Positions 1 to 14,936 of a stretch of 64,000 nt of DNA are shown one piece after another. A program made the translations under genes and the position numbers. Location of the stretch: the NCBI GenBank assembly GCA_949128115.1, contig OX421963.1:57965306-58029305 (forward strand), in the 5' to 3' direction. Numbering within the stretch: position 1 is the first letter of the stretch; every line of letters begins with the position of its first letter. The DNA is from Anaspis maculata. Lineage: Eukaryota > Arthropoda > Insecta > Coleoptera > Scraptiidae. The notes beneath the pieces were generated by a model. The model did no database searches. It saw only the letters and a program-made list of their open reading frames with translations, and was not told the DNA's origin.

Positions 1-1229
1 AAATCGGTCCATATTTGAAAAAGTTACTCTTTCCAAGGGGTTCTCCCCCCCCCCGCTTTCCTAAGGGACCGATTTTCATGTGCTGCGGAAAAAAATGTTT
101 GTTAGTGTCTTAGTAACAACTGTGCAAAGTGGCTTGCTTGTAACATCAAATGCTGTTTTCTTTCCATTTAACGTGTGTGCCTCGGCTACTAAACAGTGAG
201 CGGATTGATTGCAAGTCGTTTGCTGCAATTTTTGCCACTTTGTACATTTCCTCTATCTCGGCAATAATCCTGCCATTGTAACTTTTGCAAGACACTTACA
301 ATTATAAGCAAAGAAATCATTGACAAACCTTTTGCCAACAAAACTCCTGCTGTTATAGTATGCAACGCTCCACTTTTCCAAATATGCCATCTTCCGATCG
401 ATCTTGTGGGCAATCATTATTGGTCATGTTTTTGAAACTGCAACGATACCAAAGAGTGTATTACCTATTACAAAATTAATAGCGTGATTAATTTTGCTCA
501 GGTATACCACCACCACCAATTATCAAAACTTTGTATAATTTAATACTTAAGTATTTACTTCAGAGTTATCCGAGAAGTTGGATACCTACTTTGCATAGCA
601 TTCTTGGATTTATTCTCGGGTTTAAATATCTCAACAACAATAATCTTTCTTTCAGCTATAGCCAACAACAATTACAAGTTGCAATCGGTAATAGTGCAAG
701 GTAAAATTCCTGCCGAGTATGCTGTTCGCTCCACTTTTCCAAATTCCTACTACGTCTACCTCTCAACTCTCGATGGTTGTTCTTTGACTTCCAGTTTAAT
801 GGTCTAGCAATCGACGATCGCATATACGCACCAGGCCAAAAGCGCCTCCGTGATCGATTATTTTGAATATTTGCACTTAAAAACCGGATGAATTCTTTAA
901 TTCTCCCCGCTTTTGACTTACCTTTCACCTTATACCCAGCCCATCTGGTGTCTGCCGCTCTTTTAACAACAATAATAGTAGAAGTGAAGAAGTCCGCAGC
1001 AGCGGTAAAGCAGTCGCCGGTGCATTTTCCGCGTGTCCAAAAACAATATTTAAATTCTGTGTGCGTATAATTTCGGAAACCCTTCGTGAATTTCAAATGA
1101 AAATAGGTGGGGTCTCTTGAAGTGCTTCGACTATAATAATCTTATAGAAAGCCGAACACTATATTGACATGATGTTTGTTTTTTAATTATTTGTGGTGAT
1201 TTTAATGAGAGGATAAAAACACTTTGAAA
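1..1229. other. Upstream noncoding region
   Basis: No recognisable gene is seen. It begins with a small hairpin in which AATCGGTCC near 3 pairs with GGACCGATT near 67, around a C-run. If the ATG at 1230 is the Cht6 start, the right part would be 5' UTR or promoter. Short upstream ATGs near 1097, 1170 and 1205 are each followed by an early in-frame stop, so either the transcript starts late or they act as small upstream ORFs. The 146-codon open frame on the - strand (1096-656) matches nothing I know. Confidence 0.3.
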
Positions 1230-1235
1230 ATGTCG
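1230..1235 (+). CDS. Cht6: Candidate first coding exon of Cht6 (ATG TCG)
   Basis: The signal-peptide exon at 28027 has no in-frame ATG, so a short upstream coding exon is required. Here AAAATG lies in good insect start context, followed by TCG and then the strong donor GTGAGTA at 1236. The phase is 0, which is exactly what the exon at 28027 needs. The joined N-terminus would read MSTDICRWLFLLFC, a normal signal-peptide start. The implied intron is about 27 kb. A rival of the same quality lies at 23764. This is inference from splice phase only. Confidence 0.35.
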
Positions 1236-1812
1236 GTGAGTACAAAATCTTTATACTCAAGTAGGTAGTTACTTAGTCAAAGTCACAAAGTCGCCTGAAA
1301 TAATCGGTTGTTACATTTTCACGTCTTTGATTCTGATATAGAATGGATATGTACAACAAAGATACTTATAAGAATAAGTCGATATATTAAATGCAAGGAC
1401 AACAGACGAGTACCAGCCTATCTTATTGTGAAAAACAATTCTGTCTCGGTATAAATGTTAAAGTTTCACGGCTGTTAAGGTATAAATACATAAAATTATG
1501 GCAATGCCAAATTTTTGTTGAATGCCACAGCCTCAAAAAACACTAAATTGCCTATTATTTTGGGAAAAATAATAAATTTAATAGCCAATAACACGAAAAA
1601 TATTTTTTTACATGCATTTTGAATACCTTCCGGACGCATTCCCAAGTCACGGATTGTGCCTATTATTGTTAGGTAGGTACTCATTTGATTATACATACTT
1701 GAAAATAATTAAAAATTATTTCACCTTTACCTATTATTTATTGTATGTATAATGGAATGCAACCTCCACCTATTTTTGCATGGTATTATAAATTTTTGCA
1801 GAATTTTTAAAT

Positions 1813-2025
1813 TATATCCCGTTTACTTTTTATTTTCAGTAAAATGACTTTTAGCAGCAAAAATAAAGTGACAAGCTGGAACGCTAGGAGAATACTGCTG
1901 ATCGCCGCTGATAGTTTTCCTCCAAAACTTTGCAAGTGCCTTCAGCTGTAACCGGCGTAGCCCTCCAGCTTGTCATTTTATTTCAAAAAGTCATTCTACT
2001 GAAAATAAAAAGTGAACGGGATATA
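1813..2025 (+). mobile_element. MITE family A, copy 1
   Basis: A 213-bp element bounded by TATATCCCG and CGGGATATA. The terminal inverted repeats run about 60 bp, reading inward through a TTTCAGTAAAATGACTTTT stretch to an AAATAAAGTGACAAGCTGG-type segment. It has no coding capacity. Related copies lie at 40080-40419 and, truncated and reversed, at 63605-63735. Confidence 0.8.
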
Positions 2026-3702
2026 AATAATGTGGACTGCCATGTATCAGGATGATTCCTCAACAGTTATCTCATCAACTTGAACGAACAGTTCCTTGAC
2101 TTATTTCACGATGAATTGCACTGTACAAATTTTACAAATCATCATATCATTGCGAAATATCATTTTTGACAAAAACGAATATCTACTTGGATGTAGGTAG
2201 GACACTGAACCAAAAAAGTCACGAGCACACGAGCTAAAATGACGCAGTATGTACCTGTTTTTTTCTTATCAGGAGGTTGCAAAATTTAAGGTTCAAGGAA
2301 ATCCGACTTTTGTCAGTTCTACAAAAAAAGATGATCAGCGATCAGGCTGATTGCAGATAAACTGAAACTTTTTTCTGCTGAATGCTAGTTGATTAACTAC
2401 AAAAAATGCCTCAAATCGGTAGATACTAGACCCATCATCTTTTCACTATTTACAGATGAACCAGCATTTCCATTGATCAATCAGCTACAAACTGACAAAC
2501 ATAAATCGCGCGAATCACGTTATTATATTTTTTGTGTAACCCACGGTTTATCCGTGCCACCTTCATCAGAAACCATCTCTCATTCACATTCACAAAGGCG
2601 GATTACTTTTTCAAGTTCCATACGAGCATCGTAGTACTAACGAAGATATTGCTACGACCGACCATGGTCCAAACACAAATTTAAACGTCAACCGCCATGA
2701 TTCAAAACCAAAGTCATTCCTGTAGCACCAAGTGACACGCGGCTGGTTACTAAAATTTTATTGTCCCTGTGTGTCACGTGTGTGTGTCAATAATTGACAG
2801 GTATAAAAAACCAAATAAACTTCGCAAAAAGGCACAGTAACGTTCACCAGTTTACCAATGATATGCTCTGTCAAAGAAATTAATTTCAACAGGTGTAGGT
2901 CGGGTAACCATGGTGGTAGTGTCCAGGCATTACCAGTGACTTCGACCAGGAAAGGCTTTTTTGCAACTTTGAAAATTCGTAGCGCCCAACCGGAAAATGG
3001 TGGAAAGTCCCGACTGCTGACTGAAACTTTTTTCGTTGCCTTCCATCGAGTAGGTACCTAATATAGTTTTAGAATTAATGAATCAAACTTTGTTGCTTGA
3101 TAACTTCTGACAGGTGACAAATGAAGCACTAGATACTTTCACTTATCATATTCTGAGTACAGTTTTTCAAAGGCTTTTAAGTAATATACCGCCAGTTGAA
3201 TTCCGTCTGTAATTTTTTTGAAGTCACAATTCCATTTGACAAATGACAACCAAAAATGAATTCGCACATTTCACGCCAAAGCCCAAGACAGTTAAGAGAA
3301 ATACTTCAAATGTGTCAGGAAAATTTTTGATTTTCTCAGGATTTTTCCATGGGAGAGGCCGAAAGGTGGGGCTTTACCTCTTTTATTTCCGTTATCTGAT
3401 GAGATTCCAGTCAACTTGTTAGAACAAATGAAGAATGAGAGAAAATCAACTTCCCAGATACAAGATTCATAAATTCAAAAACCAAAAAAATAGAATATTT
3501 CCAAAAAACAATTGTACAAGGTTCCAGACGTTCCCAGTGCGATGTAGGGCAAAAAGTACAATTCTTCTCCACAGAATTCTGTTGCGGGCGTTTTTATGAA
3601 ACGCCCGAAATCAGGATTATTTAGCCGTCCAGTGAATAGAAATGTTGCACACACTGAGAAGTTCAGTTTTTGTTCTCTTCAGTCTTTTGCAACCAATTTA
3701 CA

Positions 3703-4050
3703 AAATTAAGGACAGAGTCATATTGGTGAAATACGGCAACGGCGTTGTGGAATTAATCCGTCTGAGTTTATTCCTTGACAGAAATCTATCATCCAGGTCT
3801 CTTTGGAAAGCTACAAGGATGTACTTTAGTTTGAGCCTATAAACATTCTCGAAATACAAAAGTTATTTTTTCAAAACTTGATTTTTTTTGGATTTTGAAA
3901 ATATCTATCTATAGGCTCAAACCAAAGTACATCCCTTTTAGAAAGTACAGCTTTCTAAAAAGACCTGGATGATAGATTTCTGCCAAGGAATAAACTCAGA
4001 CGGATTGATTCCTCAACGCCTCATTTTACCAATTTGGCTCCGTCCTTAAA
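3703..4050. mobile_element. Fold-back MITE
   Basis: Two arms of about 138 bp are inverted copies: 3703-3842 and 3911-4050. For example, ATCCGTCTGAGTTTATTCC is matched by its reverse complement near 3990. The central spacer is about 70 bp and AT-rich. The arms carry a few mismatches and a short insertion, so the element is old. The 66-codon frame 3642-3842 lies over the left arm and is not a gene. Confidence 0.8.
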
Positions 4051-4639
4051 GCACCATCAGGTAGGTATAACAAAAATACCGATGAGGTTGGCGGAGCCTC
4101 ATGAGCGCCGATTATGGTAAATGTAAGGGGAGCACCCAAATAAAACCAGAATGTTTTCGTATATAAAAAGATCTGACGACTCGTGGATGTTTCCATTGGT
4201 AAGGCTGCTCTTATTCAACAGTAAGAAAAACTGAGAAGACCGCAAGCCAGCGTAGTGTGCAAAAAACGCCGCCGGCGGAAATTATCATATACAGGGGCGC
4301 GACCTTCTGGTTTTACTATGTGACATCTAAAAATAAATTCCCAGAAAAGTTTTTTTTATAGCGCTTTCGAGCAAAATTTTGGTGTCACGGCCCCAACTTG
4401 TATTTTTGATATAGAACTTTCAGGTACCTACCATCGAAAGTTCATATGAAACAAACATAAGTGTGGTTGATCTCGATGTTCGATATTAAGGAAAGAGCTG
4501 ATGTCAAAAATATTTCAAATTTTGAAAGATAAGATTACGAAAACATAATAAACTTCTTATTTTTCTGATGCGAAAGAAATTCAACTGACTTCCAGAGAGG
4601 GAGGGGCAAGCGCCACCCCTTGCCCCCACAAATGGCGCC

Positions 4640-6090
4640 CTTGCATCTCCTCAAAAATGAAAAAAACTGAATTTAATCATTTTTCTTACAAAACTAAAGC
4701 ATTCTCCTGAACTGCTTTGGACTCGGGTGCGAGCTCTGGGAGACTTGTATACTAAATTGCAACTCAATCGGATCAACGGTTCGACAGTTATCGTAGCAAA
4801 CTTTAGATTACAAACAAACTTACAGGGTGTTTGCGCAAAAATTTCACTTTCTACTGGAAACTTCTCGTTCAAATAGATAATTTAAAAAAATAGAAACCAA
4901 TACTTTCTCGAACTCGATACAAGATTCTTTTCTTGTTTTCTGAATCTGTTCTGTTCTTAAGGTTGGCGATTCACAGTGAAAGAAAGACCGTGACATACCA
5001 TGAGTGAGGAAGAGATAAAGATATAATTTTTCTACTGCGGTTTCGGTACTAACAATACTTAAATTGCAAAAAGGGCAAAAAGTAGTTTCTAGCCAATCGA
5101 TTGGCCAGTTCAATAACTAGCTATATTTTATATTTTTCTCAGAAAAAGTAGGAATTTTTGTGGAAAATTTCTAGCATTAAAAACAAAACTGGCTATTCGA
5201 CTAGATAATCCAATTTTAGATACCCGTTTTTTTCTGTATTTCTTTTGGAGAACCGATAGCAAGACCAACCTTAAGGGAACTATAGGTATATTTTGGAACT
5301 GGTTCATCAATTTTCTCATTGCTATCGAATAGCGCTAGTATTCAGAGAAATGAGGTGGAGAAAAATTCAAAAGTGCTAATAAAGTAGGTACCTGAAGACA
5401 TACCTTCTCCAGGCATCAGGTACCAGTTACCTAAGCAATAATAGTTATTATTATTCTTCATTGCGCACCTTTTTGCTTGCAAATCCCTATTTACCGAAAG
5501 GAGATGGAATTCACGTTTCCTTTCGTATTTGCATACATAATTAGAGAGGCATTAGTTAACATAGAATAGTATAGTTCGCTGCAGACCTGCATATTTCTCT
5601 AAATCAAGGTCAATGCACAAAACTTGAAAAAATGAAAGCGGTTAGGCCGCATTTCCAACAGATTTCCAAGTGAATTCAAGTAATCTGTTGGTGACAGAAT
5701 AATGGATGAAAAATATCAACTTTTGGGTGCGTAATAGATTTTCATTTACCAGAGTCAATCGTGAAATAAAAATCCAACTTCTCTACCAAAATCCCTTCAA
5801 CAAAAACTATTTGGTATACTAAACCGTGTGATCTGCTCGGCATCCAACCCAACCCGGATGGTTTCGAGGCATTTTTGTACAATAACGAGGACAATAATAA
5901 TTTTCGATGTTTTTGCCTCGGACCTTCCTCGACCCTTCATATCTTCAAAAATGAAAGAACACATTTTTTTATTATTTTTCTGGCACTTGTCAAGCATTTT
6001 TGTGAACTGCCCTGGACTCGGTGGGTGCGAATTTTGAGACATCCTGTCTATTGAATCCTTGGAAATGGCAATGACCTTCAAAATCAGAAC
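4640..6090. repeat. Diverged duplicated segment (about 4645-4780 and 5935-6080)
   Basis: Two stretches about 1.3 kb apart resemble each other in the same orientation. Both have a CTCAAAAATGAAA-like start and later a GAACTGC..TGGACTCGG..GGTGCGA block followed by GAGAC. They are probably fragments of an old interspersed repeat. The - strand open frames over them (4872-4651, 6156-5797) show no conserved domain. Confidence 0.35.
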
Positions 6091-9000
6091 ACTGACTTGC
6101 ACTTGAATTTTCGATATACAGAAATCAACCATCGGTCCAGTTCTATGTAAAGTCAACAGTCACAAGAGTCAAGTCACTTGTGCGTGACAAAAGTATTATG
6201 ATAATTTGTGTTTGAAAAAATGCTGTAACCCCATTTCAGTTGCAGGTGTATTCATGTGATTTGTTTTAGATGCACTTTACAAAGTATTATCGAGTTGTTT
6301 TATTGTCAAGACTCATTTATGCATCGAAGATTGCAAAATTAGAAAGGCGGCGAAGAGTTCCAGTGTTATTCAAAATTTTTATTTCCAGACAAGTACGGGA
6401 AGCGTTCGTCCAACTATAAATATTTTAATAGAAAGCACGAAATGAATCATTATGCAATGAAGTCTCGATATTGTTTGAGATAGAACAGAAGTAAGTAGGT
6501 AGGCAGGCGTTTATAACCATACTGGCCAACCCAAACTCATCTGTTTCACATGTCACAAATTTGATTCAAGAAAATTTATTGCGATCCGAAATTACAGTTT
6601 CACGCTTCGTTGCATTTTTCGGATGTGGGCATATTGTGTAACGTGTACAATTCAATAATTTTGTCAAGGAAAAAAGTCGACAGAGACTCGTTTTTGGACA
6701 CACAATTTAATCGGACGATGGTCCGAAAGTAAGAACGTTTTTAATCGAGGCCGGGCCGTCGAAGATTTATCGATATATTTAAGTTGGAGGTGAGCGGATA
6801 ATCAAAGTGAATTTTTCAGCATCGTCTGACGATATATTATGGGTATCGTTTTTCCATCATGTTCACTTTCATCCAGAAATGGAAAGACATTTTATAACAA
6901 GAAATTATAAATTCATTATGTCATCATAAACGAGCTTCCGGTACTATTTAGATCAGCATCAGGCTTGGAACGCAGAAGACATTATTTTATAATAATTATT
7001 ATCTATGTAGCTCGAGATGTGGATTGAAAATTGAATTTATCTGAAACAGTAATTGAAAGTTTATCGCTTGATCATTGAATTTTGCATCAAAATATAAAAA
7101 TAACATACCCGCTCATGAACATAGAAGTACATATACCTAGTCATATTATTTAGTGGTTATTTGACCATATGTTAATGCTAAACACTTTTGTAAACGGCTG
7201 TCTTGGAATTAATTTCTATTTTTAAACAAATTGACCGTGAAATCAAACATATCCTTCGGCAAGGCGTTCACTGGTGATCAATGAAATTTTTCTGATTAAT
7301 GACGCCGCCTGTGTGATATTAGATTGTAAAATTAGAAATCTCCAACCTCCTCAATTTTGTGAACAATTTGTTGCTTGCATTCCCTAGAATCATGGAATCA
7401 CAAATCGTAATTCATAATTATGATTTTGTAGTTTGTTTTTACAAATCTTCGAAATTTTCAAGAGTCCACGAGCTCACAATTCCTATAAGAAGAATTCGTT
7501 CAAGTCAAATCAAATCCCAAAAATTATCGACAATTTCAATTTTTATTTGTCAATCGTTCCATAAGGTCTTCAAAATATACTCACCTACTCCAGAAATTCG
7601 AGGACCAAGAATACTCCTCGCAAAATTTTCAAATTTCCACATTCATGAAGATTCAAAGACCCCGAGCTTGATAATAATATAGGTATCTAATATAAAAATT
7701 TAGGGATATTCAAGGACCTCAAAACTTTCAGATTGAAGCAGGGGTCGAGTGACACCATTTCAAAGGTATCTTGATGCTCTTTATAATGACAGAAAATGAA
7801 AATCCAACAATCCGTTCTCAAATAATTATAAATGATTGATTTTTCTTACTTCCTGAGAGCTATTTTTGGAAAAAAGCAACATCGTATGACTTTTAGTATG
7901 TTGTTTAGTAAGGTCAAATAAGTACGATACTTACCGTGATAATTGCACATGCACATGGATTAATAAGTTTCATGTTACTTGAGTAAATGCTAAAATGCAT
8001 GCCTGATGATGAGCTACAGGAGGAAGTATTTTATACAGTTTACGTTATGCTTACGGTTGCGATAATCTGTTGATTAGCCTCAAGACTCAAAAACCCATGT
8101 TCAAGTATCGCTTCCAGCTCATCACAAACGCTCTTGAAGTTTAAAGCAATGTTACAGGTGCGTTAAAGGTGTAAGGTGTCAGATCCGTATTCAACATAAC
8201 AGGTGCCAATGTCGCTTTTACCTCAAAAGCGCTTCCAAAGACGCATCTTCAACACTTTGTCACTTCCATTTCAGCATTAACGCTTCTAACGAACCGCTAA
8301 CGTTGTTCTGAGCAGTCACGAGAACGGGTTAGAATAGCGTTAAAAGCCCTAATGAACTGACAAGACTTGATAAAGTTGCGTCTTCAAAAGCACTTCCAAG
8401 CTAAAAGCGAGAAACATCAAAATTTCGAAAATCAAGAGTATAAGTACCCAAGTATCCTACCGATTTTCTTCTTTTCACGATTCTCTATACATATAGTCCA
8501 GGCTCTAAAGATTTAAACTTTTGAGGATTGAGATTGAGATGCGACTACAGTCTCAACATTCTCACTTTCTATAGACACTACAAATCGCAGTTTCAAAATT
8601 TTCAACACTTTATAGTTTTTCGCTAGTACCTATCAAGATTCTTCGAGAGTATAGCTGGATGCTGCGATCTCTGTAAAAATCTCCAAGATTCTCCCCAGAG
8701 TTGAGACCCGTGTGTCCTTTTCAATTGATACTGATTTCATGAAGCAGCTTCCTAAAGTACTTTCCTGTAATAATCATCCAGCGTCCCAAAAATATTATAA
8801 TAACAGCACAATGAAGATGATGTAGAACCAATTTTTTTCTTCGGAATGATACGTATATACTTCACCTCTAGGCTTGTATCTCAAGAAACTCATATGGGTA
8901 ATTTTATTTAACGACCATGAGCTTTGCTTATACATACAAACAATAGTGAAAGTGCATCTGATGGCTGTAGCAAAAAAATTGAGCTATCGATTATTATTAA

Positions 9001-10188
9001 AAACACACACACATCATATAAACGTGTAACATCCGCTCAAAGAAATTCTTTCTCAACAATAATCCTTTGTTTATTGAATGTTCGAATTTTCAAAAGTTGA
9101 TGACATCACTCTGCGGTTCATTGAGCTTTCAACTAAGATGGTGCTTCTCAAACTTGATTATTGTAATTATTTCCATAACCAGAATTTGTTTTTGTTTCCA
9201 AAATTTCTGAACAGTTTTTTGTTATTGACTAAGAACAATAACAATCCTATCGTCGGTCTTAATATAGAAGCTTGACACGTCCATTTCGAGAACTGAGGCG
9301 TTGGCGGGTGGTTTCTGCATGCGGGCACACAATGGCAAAAATGTGGGTATTTCTCGACTTGAGTCATTTTTAATTAATTCCATGTTTGTCGTGGGCACTC
9401 CTTCGTGCGCTTTTGAAAATAAAGAATATTTGAAGTGCGAGATACACTAGAGGTGCAAAAGATAAGTGGGGAATTCACCAAAATCGTCTTGTTCTCTAAA
9501 AGGAAATGAAACTGTGTGGCTATTAGGAATTGCGTGCTGAGGACTCTTTTTTTGTATACGTATATAAATAATTTTGATCGATGGCACAATCCGCACAATC
9601 ATCCAGTATCTGATGTGGAATCACTTTTTTAGAAACTTTTTTATAGCTGGAGGGTAAACCACAAAGATGCAAATTGGACGTGGTAGTTCAGTCACTGCAC
9701 AGTGATTCAGCTAAAATTGAAAATTTCTCACAAACCCGCATCAGAAATAATTATTGTCATCTTTTAAGAAACTAGGAGTCGTACCATATTCTACCCGGTA
9801 ATTAAACTGTTCAAGCTTCCCCCTTTTACTCGGGATATGGTTGACTGGTAGAAAGTAATTATTTCCTCGTCACTCTTACCTTGGAAAAATGATAAGTACA
9901 GTATATACCTACGTAACCATAAAAGATGTCACTGACTGTCAAATTATAAAACCAGAATAGGAACTCAGTTTGAAGAAAATGGGAATATGTATGTATGTTT
10001 TTTACGTAACATTAGGTTCCTATGAATGGGATGGGTGGTCGATGTGTAATTAGGTAGCTGAGCTCATCCTTGGAGCTAGTAGTTTTGCCTTCTCATTACG
10101 GATAACTTTTAATAACGCATATTCTGTTACTGAGTACTTTCACAAGAGGTAATTAATTATTGATCAATTTCAGTACGTAAAATTCACT

Positions 10189-10343
10189 CTTAGTTCCACC
10201 AAGCCTCTCGCATTCAATTTACCTTCCCCTGGAATTTTATCATCGTGCATGCATGATACATTTTCAAATTCAAATCTAATCAACAGCGGTGCGTTGGAAT
10301 TCATCAAGATGATAAAATTCAAGAGAGCTTGATGGAACTAAAA
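10189..10343. mobile_element. Small inverted-repeat element
   Basis: A 155-bp palindromic unit. TTAGTTCCACCAAGC at the left pairs with GCTTGATGGAACTAA at the right, and GAATTTTATCATC pairs with GATGATAAAATTC further in. It is noncoding and looks like a degraded MITE. Confidence 0.6.
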
Positions 10344-13300
10344 CAATGCTTTTATAATTATTGTGCAAATTGAAGGACTGGAGGAAAGTGTTTCTTACAA
10401 CCATATAATTTTAAAATAATGCTTGATGTTTTCAGGGTTTCTACATTTTATTATGACCGTTCAGGAGCTTACATGATTTGTACATGCAAATACATGATTA
10501 TAAAAGTTGATGGAACTATAGCTGTCTTGTTTGTCAACAAAATGGCTTCTAAATAACCGAAGAGTTAATTATAAAAACATAAACCTTTAATAAAACGACT
10601 GATTTAGTTGAGGTCAAGGTGTATTCTTCATACGTACTGTACAGAAAAGTATACACCCATTCTACTTGGTAATAAAATTTTAAGTACTCATAATGAGAAA
10701 GAAAACAACAATAATTACAGGTTTACCAATTTTTTTCTTGTACTTCAATAATTTTCGGTATTGCAAACTTCCCATTTTCAACACAACCCCTCAGACTTCA
10801 CGCCAGAACACCATCAGGAACATCGGTATGCAGAAGTGAAACGATAGCTGCCGCACTGCCTATATCTTTTATGGAGCAGTTTATTTCCATAGATACTTTC
10901 GATATTTCAGAGCATATAGCCTCCAGATGAATTATCTATGCGTTTTTTGAGATTTCCTTGGGGAAAGTGATATATTTTCCCGAAACAAAAAAATTTTGAA
11001 GTTAATATTTTATAGTTGTGGTACAAAAAGCCATCAGTTTACAATAACTCAAAATTATAAATATAAACTTCTAAAATTGATATTTTGGGGTCTCTTTTCA
11101 AATAACAACTGATGTTGGTACAATAATAATGGTTACAAATATTGCAGAATAGTCTTTGACGTTAGTTATAAGGCTTTTACATGCGATAAGTGATTTGGAA
11201 CCTAGCTATAGGCCCCCAACATCGGTGCAGGTATACTATAATACCTGGGGTGAAGTCAAGACGAGACTAACTTGACGGTTTGATTCCTAGCTTTGAAAAT
11301 TTCATTTTGGTGAGTTTGGGCCTCAAAGGCTTCATTTTGAAAAAAATTCATGAAGCTTGGTCTACTCAATACCACACGACAAAGTATACTTACCTCAAAC
11401 GTTTCATCAAGAATGGGTTAATGATGGATTTTTTCATAAGCACGCGCGTTGTCATATTGATTGATTGAAATTAAAAACAACATCTCGTCAATGGGATGGA
11501 TTGTTGAAAAATGGATCTAAAAAACTGGGAAAACAAATTCAAAATCGGATGTGTCAATCTGAAGTTACGCCATTTTGAAAAAGAGCAAAATGTTCTTCGA
11601 TACCATCATTCCAGTTGTTGAGCAGTTTAAAACTGAAAAAGGTGTGATAAGACATATACCTATTTCATCCAAACAAGAGGTGCTAACCTCGGTCCGAATA
11701 AAAAAACGGGTTAGGTTAGATCAATATTCATTTTATGGTGAAAACTGAGATGTCAAAATTATGACTCCTTCTCAACAATAGAATGTTTAGAATATTTCAG
11801 GATCATGAAACAGGCCAGCGATGATTAGTTAAATGAGGTGGGTATTGGAACATTTTTGGTATCGAGAAAAAGTAATCGAGAATTAGTTGGAGACTGCAAC
11901 GCGCAGTCAGGCGAGAAAACGCGAAATTCAAGAAGTTCAGTGGCTCGGTTATTATTTACTATTCCAACATTCTGAACAAACATTCAAAAGCAACACTAAC
12001 ACTACTAAGTAATACTTCTATTATCATCGTATATTGCAAGTACAATGGCGTATAAATTATCATAAGACCAATACTTGAATGCAAACTTGAGCTGTTTAAT
12101 AATATTCATAATTTTACAAACAATTGTTCTAATCTGAGTTCATTGTAGTCAAAATACTTGGTAAACTGCAACCAAGTGCACAACTTAACTTTTACGAAAT
12201 AACATGGACATGCGTATGTATTATTACAATGGCTATTTATAGTGAGAAAGAATTTGAGCAAAATAAGAGGAGAAAAATGTGCCGAAGTTGAGGTCAAACG
12301 ACTCGTCGTCGTCCAAGCCAAGGTTGACACGAATGCGCAGAGGAATAAATTATCTTTATTATGAACATCTTCAGGTTAACTCAACTTTATATGGAAGAGC
12401 AATTTGTTATCTTCTGAGTAAAACCATTGGCAATTTCCTCGTAACTACTTCTTACGTTGCGTTCTAAAGAATTTCAACTGTCGCAATAATTGTATCTCAT
12501 ACAATTAATAGGGAAATTTTATTTTATTGAATGGAAATGTCGCAATAATGCATCAATAAAAGCGTTGCGCTAAACCCGTGGAAATAATATGCTATTTTAT
12601 GCGTAACACGCACACGACGCATAATATGGACATAAAACCCAATTTTCGCTCTAAAGATATCCACTTAGATAACACATCGCTTTTATACGCACAGTTAATC
12701 CAAGTAACGATTTCCTTTTCTTCAGACTGATGTTCATTATACCTTCTTGAGTGATAGATTTTGTAAGTGGTGAACTGAAACTGACCTAATCTGTTAACCC
12801 ACTGAAAGCAGACATTTAATGGAAAAGTTTTTCCTTTAGATAAATACATCCACTTTACTTTTCCTCTAATTTATATGTATTTCAATCAAACGTGTTTGAT
12901 GGTGGAAACTGGCATGAGAAAGTGTTGCGCAGCCACAGAAGACATCTGGGAAGCACGAGGGGAGGCATCATCTACCTACAACATTTCAATATATCATGAT
13001 TATAATAACAACAGTTTGATTCTCCTAACTATTCAAACTCCCGAAGAATTCGATAAGTAATTGCCATGCACTTAACCTGTTGCGTGACATTATGTCACCA
13101 TTGAAAATGTTCAAGATCTGGAGGATACATTACACCGTGAAATTGTAACGGTATAAATACTGGGTAATGGTAACAACAAAATGTGCACTTGTTGTTACGC
13201 TTCGCTTATAGAAAGGAAATGCTGTAAGCAACATCTTATATTATGTTGTAACTTGTGAGTATAAAACAACGATATTTCATCACACCACATATTATAGAAA

Positions 13301-14936
13301 GAGAGAGTACCTATAGGTACTTCTTGTTCGTATTTGAGGCTTCAACAAATTCAGTGCAATTATTGGAAGAGTTATCTGAAAAATTACCTATAGCTGCGAT
13401 GGTGTTTGACATCATCGCCTCGGGTAAGTTCCGGTTTGGCAAAATTTATGGACTATAAGCGAAAACGGTAAGAAAATTATAATTACATAAAATAACATAA
13501 CACCGATGGTAAAGAAAGTGGAATCCGAAGCTGTATGCACTTTTTTGAACGGAACGGAAATTAAGCGGCTACGGTTTTATGCCAAGCAAATCAACATAAA
13601 ACGGTTTTATGAATCATCGCGTATCGTACTATACACGTACGAACAGGCATCCTCATCATAAATACATAATTAGCCTTGCTCACCTAGACATAGTAATCTA
13701 ACGGACTCGCCTTTCATCGACGTTTTAAAGGTAGGCGCGAGTATATAGGTACTTATAGCAAATTTATTGGTGACATACAACTTCCTCTAAAAATTTCTTT
13801 AACGAGTAGAATGTGGACAAAATTGAAACGTGCTTGATTTCCATTTGTTTATATGGTGATTTCGCAATAAACGCAAATTTGTCCTGGATTGTAATCTTTT
13901 TTACTGCTTTGACGCCTAAATAAAACGACCAATTAACGGCTACTACTTAATTAATAGATCTTGAACCTTGATGGGTGTCTGTTACACGTGCGTTTATGAT
14001 TTAGCTTTGACTTCAAGACCTATTATACTCAAAAGTGTGAAAAATTTCTTATCTCAGTCTCCTTTTATTGCTTTTACGTATTATAGTGACAGCCGTAGTT
14101 ATAATTTTACATAGGTACATACTTATTTTTCACCATAAAAAAACTATAACTTTGAATTATAGGTACCCAAGTGGGTATCATTACAGCCATCAATTACCGT
14201 CTACGAGTTCGGAACAGAGACTTGAAACTGCTAAATAAAATTGTCCGCTACAATTTTCCCACTCTGCAACCATTAGCCGCTAGAGGCTCCTTATTTGCTT
14301 AGTCGGCGCATCCACCATTGTTTTGGCAGGTTAGACGCCTGACTGAGTATTGACGTCTCCATCCCAGCGTGATAACTGTAGACGTCCTGCGCGTTCTGGG
14401 ACTTCCGCTTTCAAAGATAGAACAGAGAAAACGTCAACATTCTCAAGTGCTAGACTTTCACGTAGAAGTTGGATGGGCTTGGTTTTCTTTGATCGCTTAC
14501 CATGGTGGTACCAGCCAAAGTTGTAAGTTTTAAGGAATAAAAGTCAGACAAGTTATAAACTTCAGTATAGCTACTTAGGTACTTTTATTGTCAATTCCTA
14601 GTAGTCTAAGACATGTAGTTTGGTAATTTTCATCAGTGGGTGCATGGTCGTGGTCGCTTAAAAGCCAAGCTTGACTAAGTTCTAATAACGCATAGCATGT
14701 ACTGCGAGCCGCGCTTAAACAGACGACCATTCCAGGTCAGACCAGGCCAAATGCGAAGCTTCTGCTGCCCGTGGGAACTTTGCAAATTTCCTAGGTTGGA
14801 TGCGAAATAACCGATCACTTTAGGAGTAGATAATGAGTTTTAAAGATGAAAGCTTCAGTTTTGCCTGATATTTTCAGGAAGAACTAGAAATTATTTTCAT
14901 GGCTTACTGGCTTGGAATAAACTAGATGTGCCTATT

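Noticed and set aside
656..1096. 146-codon open frame on the - strand upstream of the candidate Cht6 start
   Set aside because: No domain, no homologue I recognise and no codon pattern pointing to selection. A frame this long is expected a few times by chance in 64 kb.
12592..12849. 85-codon frame on the - strand in intron 1
   Set aside because: No recognised motif, no splice support, chance length.
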